Part shown: positions 47,363-58,991 of the stretch, piece after piece
How the letters are laid out: each line of letters opens with the position of its first letter
Numbering within the stretch: position 1 is the first letter of the stretch
DNA from: Sulfurimonas sp.
Lineage (GTDB): Bacteria; Campylobacterota; Campylobacteria; Campylobacterales; Sulfurimonadaceae
Direction: 5' to 3'
Assembly: GCA_021732045.1 (NCBI GenBank)
Contig: JAKFWK010000002.1
Location: forward strand, 496,001-560,000
Length of the DNA stretch: 64,000 nucleotides
Made by a program: the position numbers and the translations under genes
Notes under the pieces: generated by a model
What the model was told of the DNA's origin: nothing
The model's input: the letters and a program-made list of their open reading frames with translations, nothing else
Database searches by the model: none

Positions 47363-48189
47363 AATTGTAAAAATTTTAGCTCCTTTGAAGCAATCGATAT
47401 ATCTTTTTTAATTGCTACTTTTAACTCATCCATTGAGTTAAATTTTTTATTATCTCTTATAAAAGAGACAAAACTAATCGCCGCTTTATCTTTACATAAA
47501 ACTTCACCGTCAAGAATATGGCTCTCTATAGCAAAACTCCCATCCGTAGTTACTCTATGTCCGACAAATGAGACAGATGGATGCAAATGCTCTTCATCAT
47601 CAATACGAGTAAGCGTTGCATAAACGCCTTCTTTTGGCACAAGGTACTCTTTTGCTTCTATATTTATAGTTGCGACTAGCTCTTTTTTGCCTATGCCCTG
47701 ACCAGAGACAACACCGCCTTTTAGAGTGTAATTATGCCCTAAAAAAGCGTTAGCACCTTTTATGTCGCCAATCTGAAGTTTTGCTCTTATCTTGTGTGAG
47801 TGAACAGAGTCTCCATGAAAAGCTACTTCTTTGATAACCTCAACCTCACCATCAAAAATATTTTTTAAATCTTCAGATGAGTATTTTCTATTTTTCCCAA
47901 AGTGAAAATCATATCCGACCACTATTTTTTTGAGTCTAGGAAACTTCTCTTTTAAGAAAATCACAAACTCCTCTCCGCCTAAGTGACGAATCTCATCAAG
48001 TTCAAGATAGAGTATTGGGTATTGCGAAAAATGCTCTCTTTCTCTCTTTGGAGTAAGATTTGCATAGCCTGTTTCAATAACCACAATTGTACCATCTTTG
48101 TCCAGCGCCTTAAAAAGCTGTTGGTGCCCTATGTGCATCCCATCAAACCCGCCAATTGCAATAGAGGTGCTATTTTTTATATCTTTCAA
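47359..48189 (-). CDS. ribF: Riboflavin kinase/FAD synthetase
   Basis: A 276-residue bifunctional enzyme making FMN and FAD. The N-terminal adenylyltransferase domain holds GGFDGMHIGHQQL and IVVGYDFHFGKNRK. The C-terminal kinase domain has GVVSGQGIGKKELVATIN and KEGVYATL. It is followed by truD with overlapping ATGA-type coupling, and preceded by a toxin-antitoxin pair. Confidence 0.93.
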   Translation of the reverse strand: MKDIKNSTSIAIGGFDGMHIGHQQLFKALDKDGTIVVIETGYANLTPKREREHFSQYPILYLELDEIRHLGGEEFVIFLKEKFPRLKKIVVGYDFHFGKNRKYSSEDLKNIFDGEVEVIKEVAFHGDSVHSHKIRAKLQIGDIKGANAFLGHNYTLKGGVVSGQGIGKKELVATINIEAKEYLVPKEGVYATLTRIDDEEHLHPSVSFVGHRVTTDGSFAIESHILDGEVLCKDKAAISFVSFIRDNKKFNSMDELKVAIKKDISIASKELKFLQL

Positions 48190-48213
48190 ACCAATACTCC
48201 TTTATTTGAGCAA

Positions 48214-48483
48214 CTACTCTCCATAATGCGACCACATCCTAAGCACTCTCACGACTTTATCGCTCTCTCTTACTTCATAAACTATTCTATGTTGGATATT
48301 TATTCTTCTTGAGTATGTGCCATTTAAATTTCCAGCTAACTTCTCGTAAGACGGCGGATTTTGAAATGGATCTTTTTTAATAATCTCAATTAGTTCTTTT
48401 GCTTTTTTATCTAAACTGGCACTAGATAACTTTTTAGCATCTTTTAATGCCAATTTGCTATAAAGTATTTTATTAATTACCAC
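48214..48483 (-). CDS. yoeB: Txe/YoeB-family toxin
   Basis: An 89-residue RelE-superfamily mRNA interferase. The core YEKLAGNLNGTYSRRINIQH with RIVYEV and RMWSHYGE carries the conserved Arg, His and C-terminal His/Tyr residues of YoeB. It overlaps the antitoxin gene by seven bases, in the usual antitoxin-first order. Confidence 0.9.
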   Translation of the reverse strand: MVINKILYSKLALKDAKKLSSASLDKKAKELIEIIKKDPFQNPPSYEKLAGNLNGTYSRRINIQHRIVYEVRESDKVVRVLRMWSHYGE

Positions 48484-48722
48484 TCTATATCTTCACTAAA
48501 TTCGCTATCATCCGACTTCATCGAATCTTGTATGGAAGATGCTAAATTTGGTATAGAATTTAAATATAGCGTCTCTTCTATCGCATTCCAATCCTCAAGG
48601 GAGAGCATCACGACATTATTTCTTTTTCCTGTTATAAGCACAGGCTCATGACTTTGCGCAGTTTCATCCATAACATTGTAAATATTTGCTCTAACTTCGC
48701 TTGCCGACATTACTCTTATCAT
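48477..48722 (-). CDS. yefM: Phd/YefM-family antitoxin
   Basis: An 81-residue protein: N-terminal DNA-binding part (MSASEVRANIYNVMDETAQ, then PVLITGKRNNVVMLSLEDW) and an acidic C-terminal part that would wrap the toxin. It precedes the YoeB-like toxin and should repress the operon. Start ATG at 48722; AAAGGCACCTCT lies upstream. Confidence 0.9.
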   Translation of the reverse strand: MIRVMSASEVRANIYNVMDETAQSHEPVLITGKRNNVVMLSLEDWNAIEETLYLNSIPNLASSIQDSMKSDDSEFSEDIEW

Positions 48723-48802
48723 AGAGGTGCCTTTTCGATTAATTTTGTAAATTGTACTTAATATCGTACGCTATGTCAAGTTGCTAGTGCCATGGCGCAA
48801 CT

Positions 48803-49060
48803 TCATGCGTTTTGATTTTTGTTTCTATACCATCTACGAAGCCCATACAAGCTTATCAAAATCCAGATAAATTCTATGATAAAATAGGCGAGATTCCAGT
48901 TATACAAAAGTGAATACAAAATAAGCAGTGAACCCACAGCATTAAAAAACGAATACAAAAACCCTTTTGGGTCTATTTTTTCGCTTTGGAGTAAAAAATA
49001 TACTACCACGACTATAGCTACTCCTAAGATACCGATGATATCTATTGTTAAAGTATCCAT
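48803..49060 (-). CDS. Small membrane protein, CBU_0592-like
   Basis: An 85-residue protein with three hydrophobic segments (about 8-24, 35-51 and 54-74), ending in a basic tail. FYSFFNAVGS-like and FIIEFIWILISLYG segments fit the CBU_0592 family of small membrane proteins, function unknown. A basic end and stand-alone position give no further clue. Confidence 0.7.
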   Translation of the reverse strand: MDTLTIDIIGILGVAIVVVVYFLLQSEKIDPKGFLYSFFNAVGSLLILYSLLYNWNLAYFIIEFIWILISLYGLRRWYRNKNQNA

Positions 49061-49097
49061 TTTTTTATCTCCGTTTTCTAGATATTAAATCAATCAG

Positions 49098-49118
49098 CAG
49101 GCTTTTGATTGGCCTGCT
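49098..49118. terminator. Hairpin behind the HNH gene
   Basis: GCAGGC and GCCTGC form a 6-base stem around a 9-base loop, 18 bases past the HNH gene stop. On the plus strand TTTT follows; on the minus strand, where the genes lie, the downstream sequence is only T-rich. Possible weak terminator. Confidence 0.4.
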
Positions 49119-49135
49119 TTTGGTTGTTACGTGGT

Positions 49136-49450
49136 TTACAACCCATTTTGTATTGCCTGCTTAATTATCGGTGCCACTGTGTTAGGGGTAATATTTCGTT
49201 CTTGGCAATACTTCGTTTGAAGCCAAATCGAAAGTTGTTTTCGCCCTTTACTTGCGTTGCAGCCGCAACAGCACAGAGCAATATTTTCTCTTGTAATGAT
49301 CTTGACATTGTTGATAATATGTTCCCAGCTTGCAGCTGTTTTTTTGGAGATTTTTGAAAGTGTAAACTCAACACCACAATAAACGCATTTTTTGTCTCGC
49401 TCTCTTACCTCTTGCTCCAACCATAATGGAATATTCCAGTTATTTGCCAT
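49136..49450 (-). CDS. HNH endonuclease domain protein
   Basis: A 104-residue single-domain HNH protein. A zinc-type CVYCG, a WEHI with the catalytic His, and CCCGCNASKG provide the three HNH elements. It is small and stands alone between a membrane protein gene and a methyltransferase gene. It may be a remnant of a mobile or restriction element, or an independent nuclease. The partner is not evident. Confidence 0.8.
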   Translation of the reverse strand: MANNWNIPLWLEQEVRERDKKCVYCGVEFTLSKISKKTAASWEHIINNVKIITRENIALCCCGCNASKGRKQLSIWLQTKYCQERNITPNTVAPIIKQAIQNGL

Positions 49451-49519
49451 AAGTTCATTCTCTTTCTATACACATAACTATCTACTAAACAGCTATTATA
49501 TACAAAATAAGTTGATTTG

Positions 49520-50089
49520 CTAGAGAGAAGCACTCACGGTATACCGCCATCCGTGTTTCTTTATACTTACGCTAAAGCCGTAACTCTCTAGCACCTCTTT
49601 TAATACGGCAGGTTCATAAAAATTGGCAGGTTCCCCAAATACTCTTTCCATAAAGCAAACGCTCTTGCCCAAAAAAGTGCCTCTGTCAAAATCATAGATG
49701 AAAAGCCTTCCGCCATCTTTTAGTACTCGCACTACTTCGCTAAGCGCGGCATCTATGTCATTGAAATGATGCAGCGACTCCCCCATAAAAACGGCATCAA
49801 AACTGCTATCTTTAAACGGTAGTGCTTCTGCTGTGCCTATGTGAGTCTCCAGATATTCAGGGGCGTACTTTAGCATACCCTCTGCTGGGTCAACGGCGAC
49901 ATATTTGAGGGTGTTGTTGCATCTGTAAGCGAACTCGCTCATCACTCCCGTGCCTGCGCCTATGTCTAAGACACTCTCTTTATCGGTAAAGCCATGCAAA
50001 AATATACACAAATCCTCTAAGATTGGTTTAGAATATATAATAGAGCCGAAATGTTTAAAGACGAATCCAAGGTTATTAAAAGGCATCAT
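49520..50089 (-). CDS. Class I SAM-dependent methyltransferase
   Basis: A 189-residue methyltransferase with motif I VLDIGAGTGVMSEFA, then YVAVDPAEGML, IGTAEALPFKDSSFDAVF and LHHFNDIDAALSEVVRVLK. It resembles UbiE/Methyltransf_11 types. The substrate is unknown. Start at the first of two ATG codons is not certain. It lies 23 bases behind tlyA on the same strand. Confidence 0.85.
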   Translation of the reverse strand: MMPFNNLGFVFKHFGSIIYSKPILEDLCIFLHGFTDKESVLDIGAGTGVMSEFAYRCNNTLKYVAVDPAEGMLKYAPEYLETHIGTAEALPFKDSSFDAVFMGESLHHFNDIDAALSEVVRVLKDGGRLFIYDFDRGTFLGKSVCFMERVFGEPANFYEPAVLKEVLESYGFSVSIKKHGWRYTVSASL

Positions 50090-50112
50090 AAAGTATTGCG
50101 ATTTATCATATT

Positions 50113-52771
<2,659 letters not shown>

Positions 52772-52881
52772 TTATGCCATTTTTTGTGTATTTTGAAGAG
52801 TTAATATTGCTAGGCCAAAAAGGTAATATTTTCTCTAATAATTTAAATTTTTAAGGTTGATTATATCAAAAATGTCTATTT

Positions 52882-54135
52882 TTAAACCTTAGTGTCCAAC
52901 CAAACTCTCTTTTTGTATATGTAAATATAGACGATTCCTTTTATGAGCGTTTCAATGTTCATAATCATAAAAATCACAACAATTTCATATCCCATTTCAT
53001 AGGCAATATATGATGGAATTACTCTAAAAAACCAGAGTGAAAAAAGGTTTACAAATAGCGTTGTTTTAGTAGCTCCAGCACCTCTAAGTGCCCCAGAATA
53101 GACAAACATTATGGCAAGTGGAATCTGTGCTAAACCAACCAATATCAGGTACTCAGATGCGACCGCAATTGTTGCGCCATCTTTTGTAAAAAACCCAACC
53201 AAAAACTCTGGAAATATTATAAGCAAAGCACCGACACTTCCCATAAAAACATAAGCAACTCTTCCACTTATGATGCCCATATTGTAAGCTTTTTCTTTAT
53301 CTCTTGCCCCTAGATTTTGTCCAACTAGCGCCATTGCAGCTATAGCAAAACCAAATCCTGGCATAAAAGCTATCCCCTCAACGCGAAGACCAACTTGATA
53401 GCCTGCAAACTCTGCGGTTCCATACGCAGCGATAATTGCCACAAAAAACAAAAATGAGATGCTGGATATTCCCCTATCAAGCGCGGCGCTCCACCCAACG
53501 CTAAAGACTCTTTTTATATCTTTAAATCTAATTATTGGAATCACATTTAGCTTAGAGTGCGGTTTTTTGATAAGCACAATATATGCAATAACACTAAAAA
53601 TATAAGCTACAACTGTAGCATAAGCAGAGCCCTCAATTCCCATGGCACTAAATCCATAGTGACCAAAAATAAAAACATAGTTTAAAAAAGCATTAATTGC
53701 CGCGGAGACCAGTTTTATGTAAAGAGAGTGGGTCGTGTCTCCGGCCGCCGAGAGAGCGTTGTACAAAAGTGTATCAATAAATATAAAGACAATGCCAAGA
53801 GAGAGTATCTTAAAATATAGTGTGCCCTGATGAACAACATCAGCCTCTGCTCCCATAATTGAGTAGAGATATTCACTTCCAAAATATCCGCCAATAGTTA
53901 CAAATATGGACAAAATAATAGCAAGAATAGCAAGCGAGTACAAAAGTGCTGACGCTCTCCTTTTTCTCCTTTGTCCAATAAATCTCGATATTAAAGCATT
54001 TCCACCAACAACATAAAGAGTCATCAAAACATTTATAATCATCATAAATTGCATACTCATACCAACTGCAGCTATAGCTGAGACGCTAATCATACCGACC
54101 ATTAACATATCTATGAGAATTTGCGAGATATCCAC
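52882..54135 (-). CDS. MATE-family efflux protein with disrupted N-terminus
   Basis: A frame of 417 codons with about 11-12 helices and MATE features (IDMLMVGMISVSAIAAVG, NALISRFIG, and second-half FAIAAMALVGQNLGA). It exports organic cations by Na+ or H+ antiport. The open frame starts at GTG 54135, but homology extends upstream: the same frame reads FSIAIPAALKHL before it, with no ATG, GTG or TTG. An ATG at 54188 is in another frame. One extra A in the A6 run (54175-54180 on the complement) would join them as MTLKKVFSIAIPAALKHL. So this is a slipped or phase-variable homopolymer, a sequence error, or a start at GTG that loses helix 1. Confidence 0.8.
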   Translation of the reverse strand: MDISQILIDMLMVGMISVSAIAAVGMSMQFMMIINVLMTLYVVGGNALISRFIGQRRKRRASALLYSLAILAIILSIFVTIGGYFGSEYLYSIMGAEADVVHQGTLYFKILSLGIVFIFIDTLLYNALSAAGDTTHSLYIKLVSAAINAFLNYVFIFGHYGFSAMGIEGSAYATVVAYIFSVIAYIVLIKKPHSKLNVIPIIRFKDIKRVFSVGWSAALDRGISSISFLFFVAIIAAYGTAEFAGYQVGLRVEGIAFMPGFGFAIAAMALVGQNLGARDKEKAYNMGIISGRVAYVFMGSVGALLIIFPEFLVGFFTKDGATIAVASEYLILVGLAQIPLAIMFVYSGALRGAGATKTTLFVNLFSLWFFRVIPSYIAYEMGYEIVVIFMIMNIETLIKGIVYIYIYKKRVWLDTKV

Positions 54136-54194
54136 TAGATGCTTGAGGGCCGCTGGGATTGCTATCGAAAATACTTTTTTAGTGTCATTTGAGA

Positions 54195-54461
54195 TTAAAA
54201 AAATTGTGAAACCTCTTGAATGGCTAGTATAAGCTCATCTTTTGTTTGAAAATGCAGCTCTTTTTTGTCTCTTACTTTCTCTTTTGGTAGAGTAAAATCA
54301 AAAACTAAAACGAACGAAGTTATATTTACCTTATCCTCATTCATATCGGCCCACTCTAAGCTCATCTCGGCAATCTCACCATCAACATTTACAACTGCAG
54401 CAGGATAGAGTCTAGTTAATTTACTTAGATCTATATCACCTATTTTTGACTTATAAATCAT
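54195..54461 (-). CDS. Small hypothetical protein upstream of the MATE gene
   Basis: An 88-residue hydrophilic protein (MIYKSKIGDIDLSKLTRLYP at the start) with an acidic middle. Not recognised. GGGGA seven bases before the ATG at 54461 supports this start; an ATG four codons upstream overlaps the preceding gene more. It ends seven bases ahead of the out-of-frame ATG of the MATE gene. Confidence 0.65.
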   Translation of the reverse strand: MIYKSKIGDIDLSKLTRLYPAAVVNVDGEIAEMSLEWADMNEDKVNITSFVLVFDFTLPKEKVRDKKELHFQTKDELILAIQEVSQFF

Positions 54462-54705
54462 CTTTTTCCCCATTTAAATTTTTACTCATCTCTCCATTTT
54501 TCATTTTCCAAAATGCTAAAAATCCAAATATAACACCAGCAACTGTAAATAGTGTTCCTAAAAAATCACCTCTCTCATAAGCCACTGCAATCCAACAAAC
54601 ATCAGCAAAAAGATAAACAATAACAGCTTCATATATCTTCCCCTTTAGGGTCAAATATGCTCCAACATTTAAAAGCAATCCACCAATAACAGCAAATGTA
54701 ATCAA
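54451..54705 (-). CDS. Small membrane protein
   Basis: An 84-residue protein with three hydrophobic segments (about 3-20, 27-43 and 49-66) and a polar tail. Not recognised. Start overlaps the MFS transporter stop by four bases, and its end overlaps the next small gene, so the run MFS-small-small-MATE is likely one operon. Confidence 0.7.
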   Translation of the reverse strand: MITFAVIGGLLLNVGAYLTLKGKIYEAVIVYLFADVCWIAVAYERGDFLGTLFTVAGVIFGFLAFWKMKNGEMSKNLNGEKDDL

Positions 54706-55907
54706 TATATATCCTTAATCTTTTGAGTTTTCATTACCCATGAAAAGTAAATTCCGCCAACTAAAAATCCTACCCCAATAAGTACAGTGATAAATTCCAA
54801 AGAGTGATCACGCGTTGCCAAAAATCCTATCATAAATGATGTTGTAGAAGCTGAACCTAAAAAAAGCATATCATTATAGGCAACGATTCTGCCATAATAT
54901 TTTTGTTCTATATTTTTTTGAAGAATCGTGTATGTATATGACCAAAGAGTAGTAGTAAAAAGACCAACAACAACACTAGCAAGAAGTGACATATAAAAAT
55001 CTTTCATTAAAAAAGCCCATAACCAAACAGCTAGTGCTTGAAATATAAATATATAAGCCACTCTTTTATTATTAACCCATCTACTTAACAAAATAGGTCC
55101 TATGACTAGCCCCAAAGCTCTAGAAGCGTGCAAAAGCCCTAGGGCCAATGATGTTGCAATCACTGAAGCATAATATTTATCAACCATCAACACAACTAGG
55201 GCATCAAAAGCCGTTAAACCAACAAAAGCATGAACAAGCATGAGGTGAATTGCATAGGGAGATTTTTTAAGATATTTAAATGTATCTCCCATCATTTTTA
55301 TTAAATTTTCACTGCTTCTAAACATTTCTATTTTTATCTTTGTATTGTAAAGCAAAGCAAATCCTACCATAAAGATAAAAGCATCCAAAATAAAAGCTGT
55401 CTTAATTCCAAAAAAGTAAACAAAAAATCCACTTAACGCCATTCCAAGAGTATAAGAAAATGACCAAATTATAGAGTGAAGCTCATTTGCTCTTTGTAGT
55501 TTTTCACCACTAAGAAATTTTGGAAGTAGTGACATCTCTGTTGTAAAGTAAAAACTAGCGGCCGCCATCTTCACGAATATCAATACATAAAGCAACCATA
55601 AATCAGACATATTATCTATAAAAACCAGAGATATAGTTGCAATAATTTCAAAAGATACCAGAATCAACATAAGCTTTTTTGGTTCCATCCTATCTATTAT
55701 CGAACCTGAAATAGGAGCTTGGACAACACCCGATAAAAAGTGGAGCATTGCCACAAATGCCACAACTTCTGCGGATACTCTCATCTGTAATAGTAAAGTA
55801 TAGATGGCAACATTGCTAAACCATGCACCAAAATATGATATTAACTGAATAGTCGATAATCGTCTAAGAATAGACTCTGATTTTAATAATTTTATATATT
55901 CGTTCAT
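54702..55907 (-). CDS. MFS transporter
   Basis: A 401-residue protein with 12 hydrophobic segments. SGSIIDRMEPKKLMLI fits the cytoplasmic loop between helices 2 and 3. It resembles the MFS_3/enterobactin-exporter type (MefA-like). Substrate unknown. It heads the run that ends with the MATE transporter. Confidence 0.82.
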   Translation of the reverse strand: MNEYIKLLKSESILRRLSTIQLISYFGAWFSNVAIYTLLLQMRVSAEVVAFVAMLHFLSGVVQAPISGSIIDRMEPKKLMLILVSFEIIATISLVFIDNMSDLWLLYVLIFVKMAAASFYFTTEMSLLPKFLSGEKLQRANELHSIIWSFSYTLGMALSGFFVYFFGIKTAFILDAFIFMVGFALLYNTKIKIEMFRSSENLIKMMGDTFKYLKKSPYAIHLMLVHAFVGLTAFDALVVLMVDKYYASVIATSLALGLLHASRALGLVIGPILLSRWVNNKRVAYIFIFQALAVWLWAFLMKDFYMSLLASVVVGLFTTTLWSYTYTILQKNIEQKYYGRIVAYNDMLFLGSASTTSFMIGFLATRDHSLEFITVLIGVGFLVGGIYFSWVMKTQKIKDIY

Positions 55908-55957
55908 AAATGCAAGATTATCATAAATAGTGCAAAATTTTTATTGCTTAAAAAAAT

Positions 55958-55984
55958 TAAAGTATTTATTTTTTATGCCGATGT
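55958..55984 (+). promoter_or_regulatory. Sigma-28 (FliA) promoter of flaG
   Basis: TAAA (55958-55961), then 15 bases, then GCCGATGT (55977-55984). This matches the sigma-28 consensus TAAA-N15-GCCGATAA except for the last two bases. It lies 40 bases ahead of the flaG start. Confidence 0.75.
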
Positions 55985-56024
55985 GGTTACTGTATAATTT
56001 TCTCTAGTAAAAAAAGGGGTAGTC

Positions 56025-56402
56025 ATGGATGGCATAGCAAATGTTGCAAAACAGCAACAAACACAGTTAAGTTCACCTCAAACTCAAAACAAATCTCAAG
56101 TTGAACAAGTTAATCAGGTTCAAAAAAGTGATAACCATGTTAAGGAGCAACAAAAAGGTGGTTCTGGTTTAAAAATAGATTCCAAAGAAGATGTTCAAGA
56201 CTTAGTAGCTAAATTAAATAAAGCCCTAGCTCCAATGAGTACAAATATTAAGTTTGGTGTTGATTCACAAGATGTATTTTATGTATCAGTTGTAGAATCT
56301 GAAACAAGTAAACTACTAAGAAGATTTCCAGCGGAACAAGCAGCTGATTTTCTTCCAAAAATGCAAGAAGTTACTGGGATACTATTTGATACAAAAGGGT
56401 AA
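56025..56402 (+). CDS. flaG: FlaG-family flagellar protein
   Basis: A 125-residue protein. The first 50 residues are Gln/Lys/Ser-rich and probably unstructured. The second half is the FlaG domain (LNKALAPMSTNIKFGVD, RRFPAEQAADFLPKM). FlaG limits flagellar filament length in Campylobacter. A sigma-28 promoter lies upstream and GGGGT precedes the ATG, with a hairpin at its end. Confidence 0.9.
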   Translation: MDGIANVAKQQQTQLSSPQTQNKSQVEQVNQVQKSDNHVKEQQKGGSGLKIDSKEDVQDLVAKLNKALAPMSTNIKFGVDSQDVFYVSVVESETSKLLRRFPAEQAADFLPKMQEVTGILFDTKG

Positions 56403-56420
56403 TAAAAGCTCTTTTGTATC
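56388..56420 (+). terminator. Hairpin spanning the flaG stop codon
   Basis: GATACAAAAG and CTTTTGTATC form a perfect 10-base stem with a 13-base loop that includes the flaG stop. T-rich sequence (CATTTATTCTTTT) follows. A likely terminator for the flaG transcript. Confidence 0.6.
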
Positions 56421-56558
56421 CGCATTTATTCTTTTAAGATTTATCTAGCAAAACTCTGCACTAAATTATATCAGAGACTTACCCTCGCACAACTAACTCT
56501 CTTTTAAACTCTTTTGTTGTAAAATCCCAACAATTATTTATTTTACAAGGGCTGTTAT

Positions 56559-57779
56559 ATGAAAAAAAATGTTAAAAAAGTAGTTCTGGCTTACTCTGGT
56601 GGATTAGACACAAGCGTAATCTTAAAATGGCTTCAAGACGAGTATAAATGCGAAGTTGTAACTTTTACTGCGGATATTGGTCAAGGAGAAGAAGTTGAAC
56701 CAGCTCGAATTAAAGCGCTATCTTTAGGCATTAAACCTGAAAATATTTTTATTGACGACTTAAGAGAAGAGTTTGTAAAAGACTATGTATTCCCAATGTT
56801 TAGAGCTAATGCCATCTATGAGGGAGAGTACCTTTTAGGAACCTCAATTGCAAGACCCCTAATTGCAAAAAGACAAGTTGAAATCGCTCATATCACTGGC
56901 GCCGATGGCGTAAGTCATGGTGCAACTGGGAAAGGAAATGATCAGGTTCGTTTTGAGATGGGTTATTTAGGCAAAGATTCAACGCTGACAATTATCGCTC
57001 CATGGAGGGAGTGGGATCTAAACTCAAGAGAAAAACTTTTAGCATATGCGGCAGAACATGGAATTCAGATAGAGAAGAAAGGCAAGAAATCTCCATACTC
57101 TATGGATGCAAACCTGCTTCACATCTCATACGAAGGTGGAATTTTAGAGGATCCAAACGCAGAGCCAGAAGATAGCATGTGGCTTTGGACTACAAAACCA
57201 GAAGATGCTCCAGATACTCCAGAGTATATCACTATCGGCTATAAAAATGGTGATCCAGTCTCGTTAAATGGAGAAGAGCTCTCACCTGCAACAATGCTTG
57301 CTACACTAAATCAAATTGGCGGAAAACATGGAATTGGTCGCGCAGATATAGTAGAAAACAGATTTGTAGGAATGAAAAGCCGTGGATGTTATGAGACTCC
57401 AGGTGGAACTATTATGATTAAAGCTCATCGTGCAATTGAGTCAATTACGCTCGATAGGGAAGAGGCGCATCTAAAAGATGAGTTGATGCCTAGATATGCA
57501 AAACTTATCTATAACGGCTTTTGGTTCTCTCCAGAGAGAGAAATGCTTCAATCTGCAATTGACAAATCACAAACAAATGTATTTGGAACTGTAAGATTAA
57601 AACTCTACAAAGGGAATGTAACCGTTGTTGGTCGTGCATCTGAGTATTCACTTTTCAACCCAGAGTATTGTACTTTTGAAGAAGATTCTGTATATAATCA
57701 AAAAGATGCCGCAGGGTTCATTAAGCTCAATGCACTGCGTTTTATAATAGCTGGTAAAGCTAGAAAAAATAGAAAATAA
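56559..57779 (+). CDS. argG: Argininosuccinate synthase
   Basis: A 406-residue ATP-dependent enzyme joining citrulline and aspartate in arginine synthesis. The pyrophosphatase loop is [17 protein letters not shown]; further landmarks are [37 protein letters not shown] and [12 protein letters not shown]. Length is standard for the short family type. It is the first gene of a plus-strand run up to rplI. Confidence 0.96.
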   Translation: MKKNVKKVVLAYSGGLDTSVILKWLQDEYKCEVVTFTADIGQGEEVEPARIKALSLGIKPENIFIDDLREEFVKDYVFPMFRANAIYEGEYLLGTSIARPLIAKRQVEIAHITGADGVSHGATGKGNDQVRFEMGYLGKDSTLTIIAPWREWDLNSREKLLAYAAEHGIQIEKKGKKSPYSMDANLLHISYEGGILEDPNAEPEDSMWLWTTKPEDAPDTPEYITIGYKNGDPVSLNGEELSPATMLATLNQIGGKHGIGRADIVENRFVGMKSRGCYETPGGTIMIKAHRAIESITLDREEAHLKDELMPRYAKLIYNGFWFSPEREMLQSAIDKSQTNVFGTVRLKLYKGNVTVVGRASEYSLFNPEYCTFEEDSVYNQKDAAGFIKLNALRFIIAGKARKNRK

Positions 57780-57796
57780 AGAACCAGGAAAAAAAT

Positions 57797-58534
57797 ATGA
57801 GTATCATTAAAATAGATATGAATTCACCAGAATTTCAAGCCGAACTAGAGAAAACAATTAAATTTACAGATAAAGTCATAAAACAGTTCAACTGGCAATA
57901 TAATCCTATGGCAGAGATAAATGAAGGTGTACAACTTGGACTTGCTAGAAATAAAGTAATGTACAACAAGAGATTTTGTCCATGCTATATGGTTGAAGAG
58001 GTCGATGGAAAATTCCAAAGTACAGATAACAGAACATGTCCTTGCACTATAGCGATTGAAAAAGAGATTCCAGAAGATGGTGTGTGTCACTGTCAGATAT
58101 ATTGTACTCCAGAGTACGCGGAAGCAAAAAAATTAGAGCTTGGAATGGAGAGCGCAGTACACCAACACTCTCGTGGTCTAACAAAAGAAGAGTGCCAAGT
58201 ATTAGTAAACAAAAAAGAGCTGGATAGCGATGAGCTTGAGTCACTGCTTGAAGCTCGTGCTATTGGCATGGTTGATTTTAAACTAGTAGATGTTCGCGAG
58301 CATATGGAGTGGCAAATGGGCCATATCGAAGGTGCAGACAAACTTATACCAACAAGCAGTTTTTTTCCAACGCTCGATGAAGCAAAACTAAGTAAAGATG
58401 AAAACATAATTGTTTATTGTCATGTTGGCAGCAGAAGCGCTCACTGTGCAAGAATTTTAAGAGATATGGGTCACACGAAAATAGGGAATTTATCTTATGG
58501 TATTGTCTCTTATGGCGGAAAAATAGAGAGATAA
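57797..58534 (+). CDS. Ferredoxin-thioredoxin reductase catalytic domain fused to rhodanese
   Basis: A 245-residue fusion. Residues about 1-115 carry the FTR catalytic-chain cysteines: CPC 61-63, CPC 81-83, CHC 97-99 and Cys103. The CPC/CPC/CHC set in FTR binds a 4Fe-4S cluster next to a redox-active disulfide. Residues about 155-245 are a rhodanese domain (VDVREHMEW, active Cys208 in [10 protein letters not shown]). A helical linker (about 120-155) joins them. The enzyme could pass ferredoxin electrons to thioredoxin or to a sulfur-carrying partner. AGGAAAAAA precedes the ATG. It sits 17 bases behind argG and 8 ahead of rplI. Confidence 0.87.
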   Translation: MSIIKIDMNSPEFQAELEKTIKFTDKVIKQFNWQYNPMAEINEGVQLGLARNKVMYNKRFCPCYMVEEVDGKFQSTDNRTCPCTIAIEKEIPEDGVCHCQIYCTPEYAEAKKLELGMESAVHQHSRGLTKEECQVLVNKKELDSDELESLLEARAIGMVDFKLVDVREHMEWQMGHIEGADKLIPTSSFFPTLDEAKLSKDENIIVYCHVGSRSAHCARILRDMGHTKIGNLSYGIVSYGGKIER

Positions 58535-58542
58535 GGAAAAAG

Positions 58543-58989
58543 ATGAAAGTATTACTGATTAAAGATGTAAAAAATTTAGGCAAAGCTGGTGAAGTTAAAG
58601 AGGTTAAAGATGGATATGGTAAAAACTTTTTAATCGGAACAGGTCTTGCAAAACATGCTACAACTGAGATATTAGCTGGGCATGTTGCGCAAAAAATTCA
58701 AGAAGCTAAAGATTTAGAAGAAGAGATTGCTTCACTAAAAGAGATAGCAAAAAAACTAGATAAAGCTAAAATAGTTATCAAAAAGAAACTTGGTCAAAAT
58801 GGTCATCTATTTGGTTCAATTACAAAAGATGATATTGCCCATGCTTTAAACGAGCAACACAACATAGAGATTGACAAAAAACACATAACAGATAAAGCCG
58901 CAATTAAGACGATTGGAGAGCATAGCCTAGATTTTAAACTTGGACATTCGATACACGCAACAATTCATGTTGATGTTGTAGGCGAATAG
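58543..58989 (+). CDS. rplI: Ribosomal protein bL9
   Basis: A 148-residue large-subunit protein with the typical N-terminal [20 protein letters not shown], a long central helix and the C-terminal domain ([18 protein letters not shown]). Start ATG at 58543 follows AAGGAAAA; the upstream open frame overlaps the preceding gene. It lies 2 bases before era. Confidence 0.95.
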   Translation: MKVLLIKDVKNLGKAGEVKEVKDGYGKNFLIGTGLAKHATTEILAGHVAQKIQEAKDLEEEIASLKEIAKKLDKAKIVIKKKLGQNGHLFGSITKDDIAHALNEQHNIEIDKKHITDKAAIKTIGEHSLDFKLGHSIHATIHVDVVGE

Positions 58990-58991
58990 AA

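Noticed and set aside
49109..49357. 82-codon plus-strand frame
   Set aside because: It is antisense to the HNH nuclease gene, whose Cys and His motifs are intact; the plus-strand frame has no family resemblance.
57845..58583. Several short minus-strand frames across the FTR-rhodanese gene
   Set aside because: They overlap the conserved CPC/CHC and rhodanese motifs in antisense and have no translation signals.
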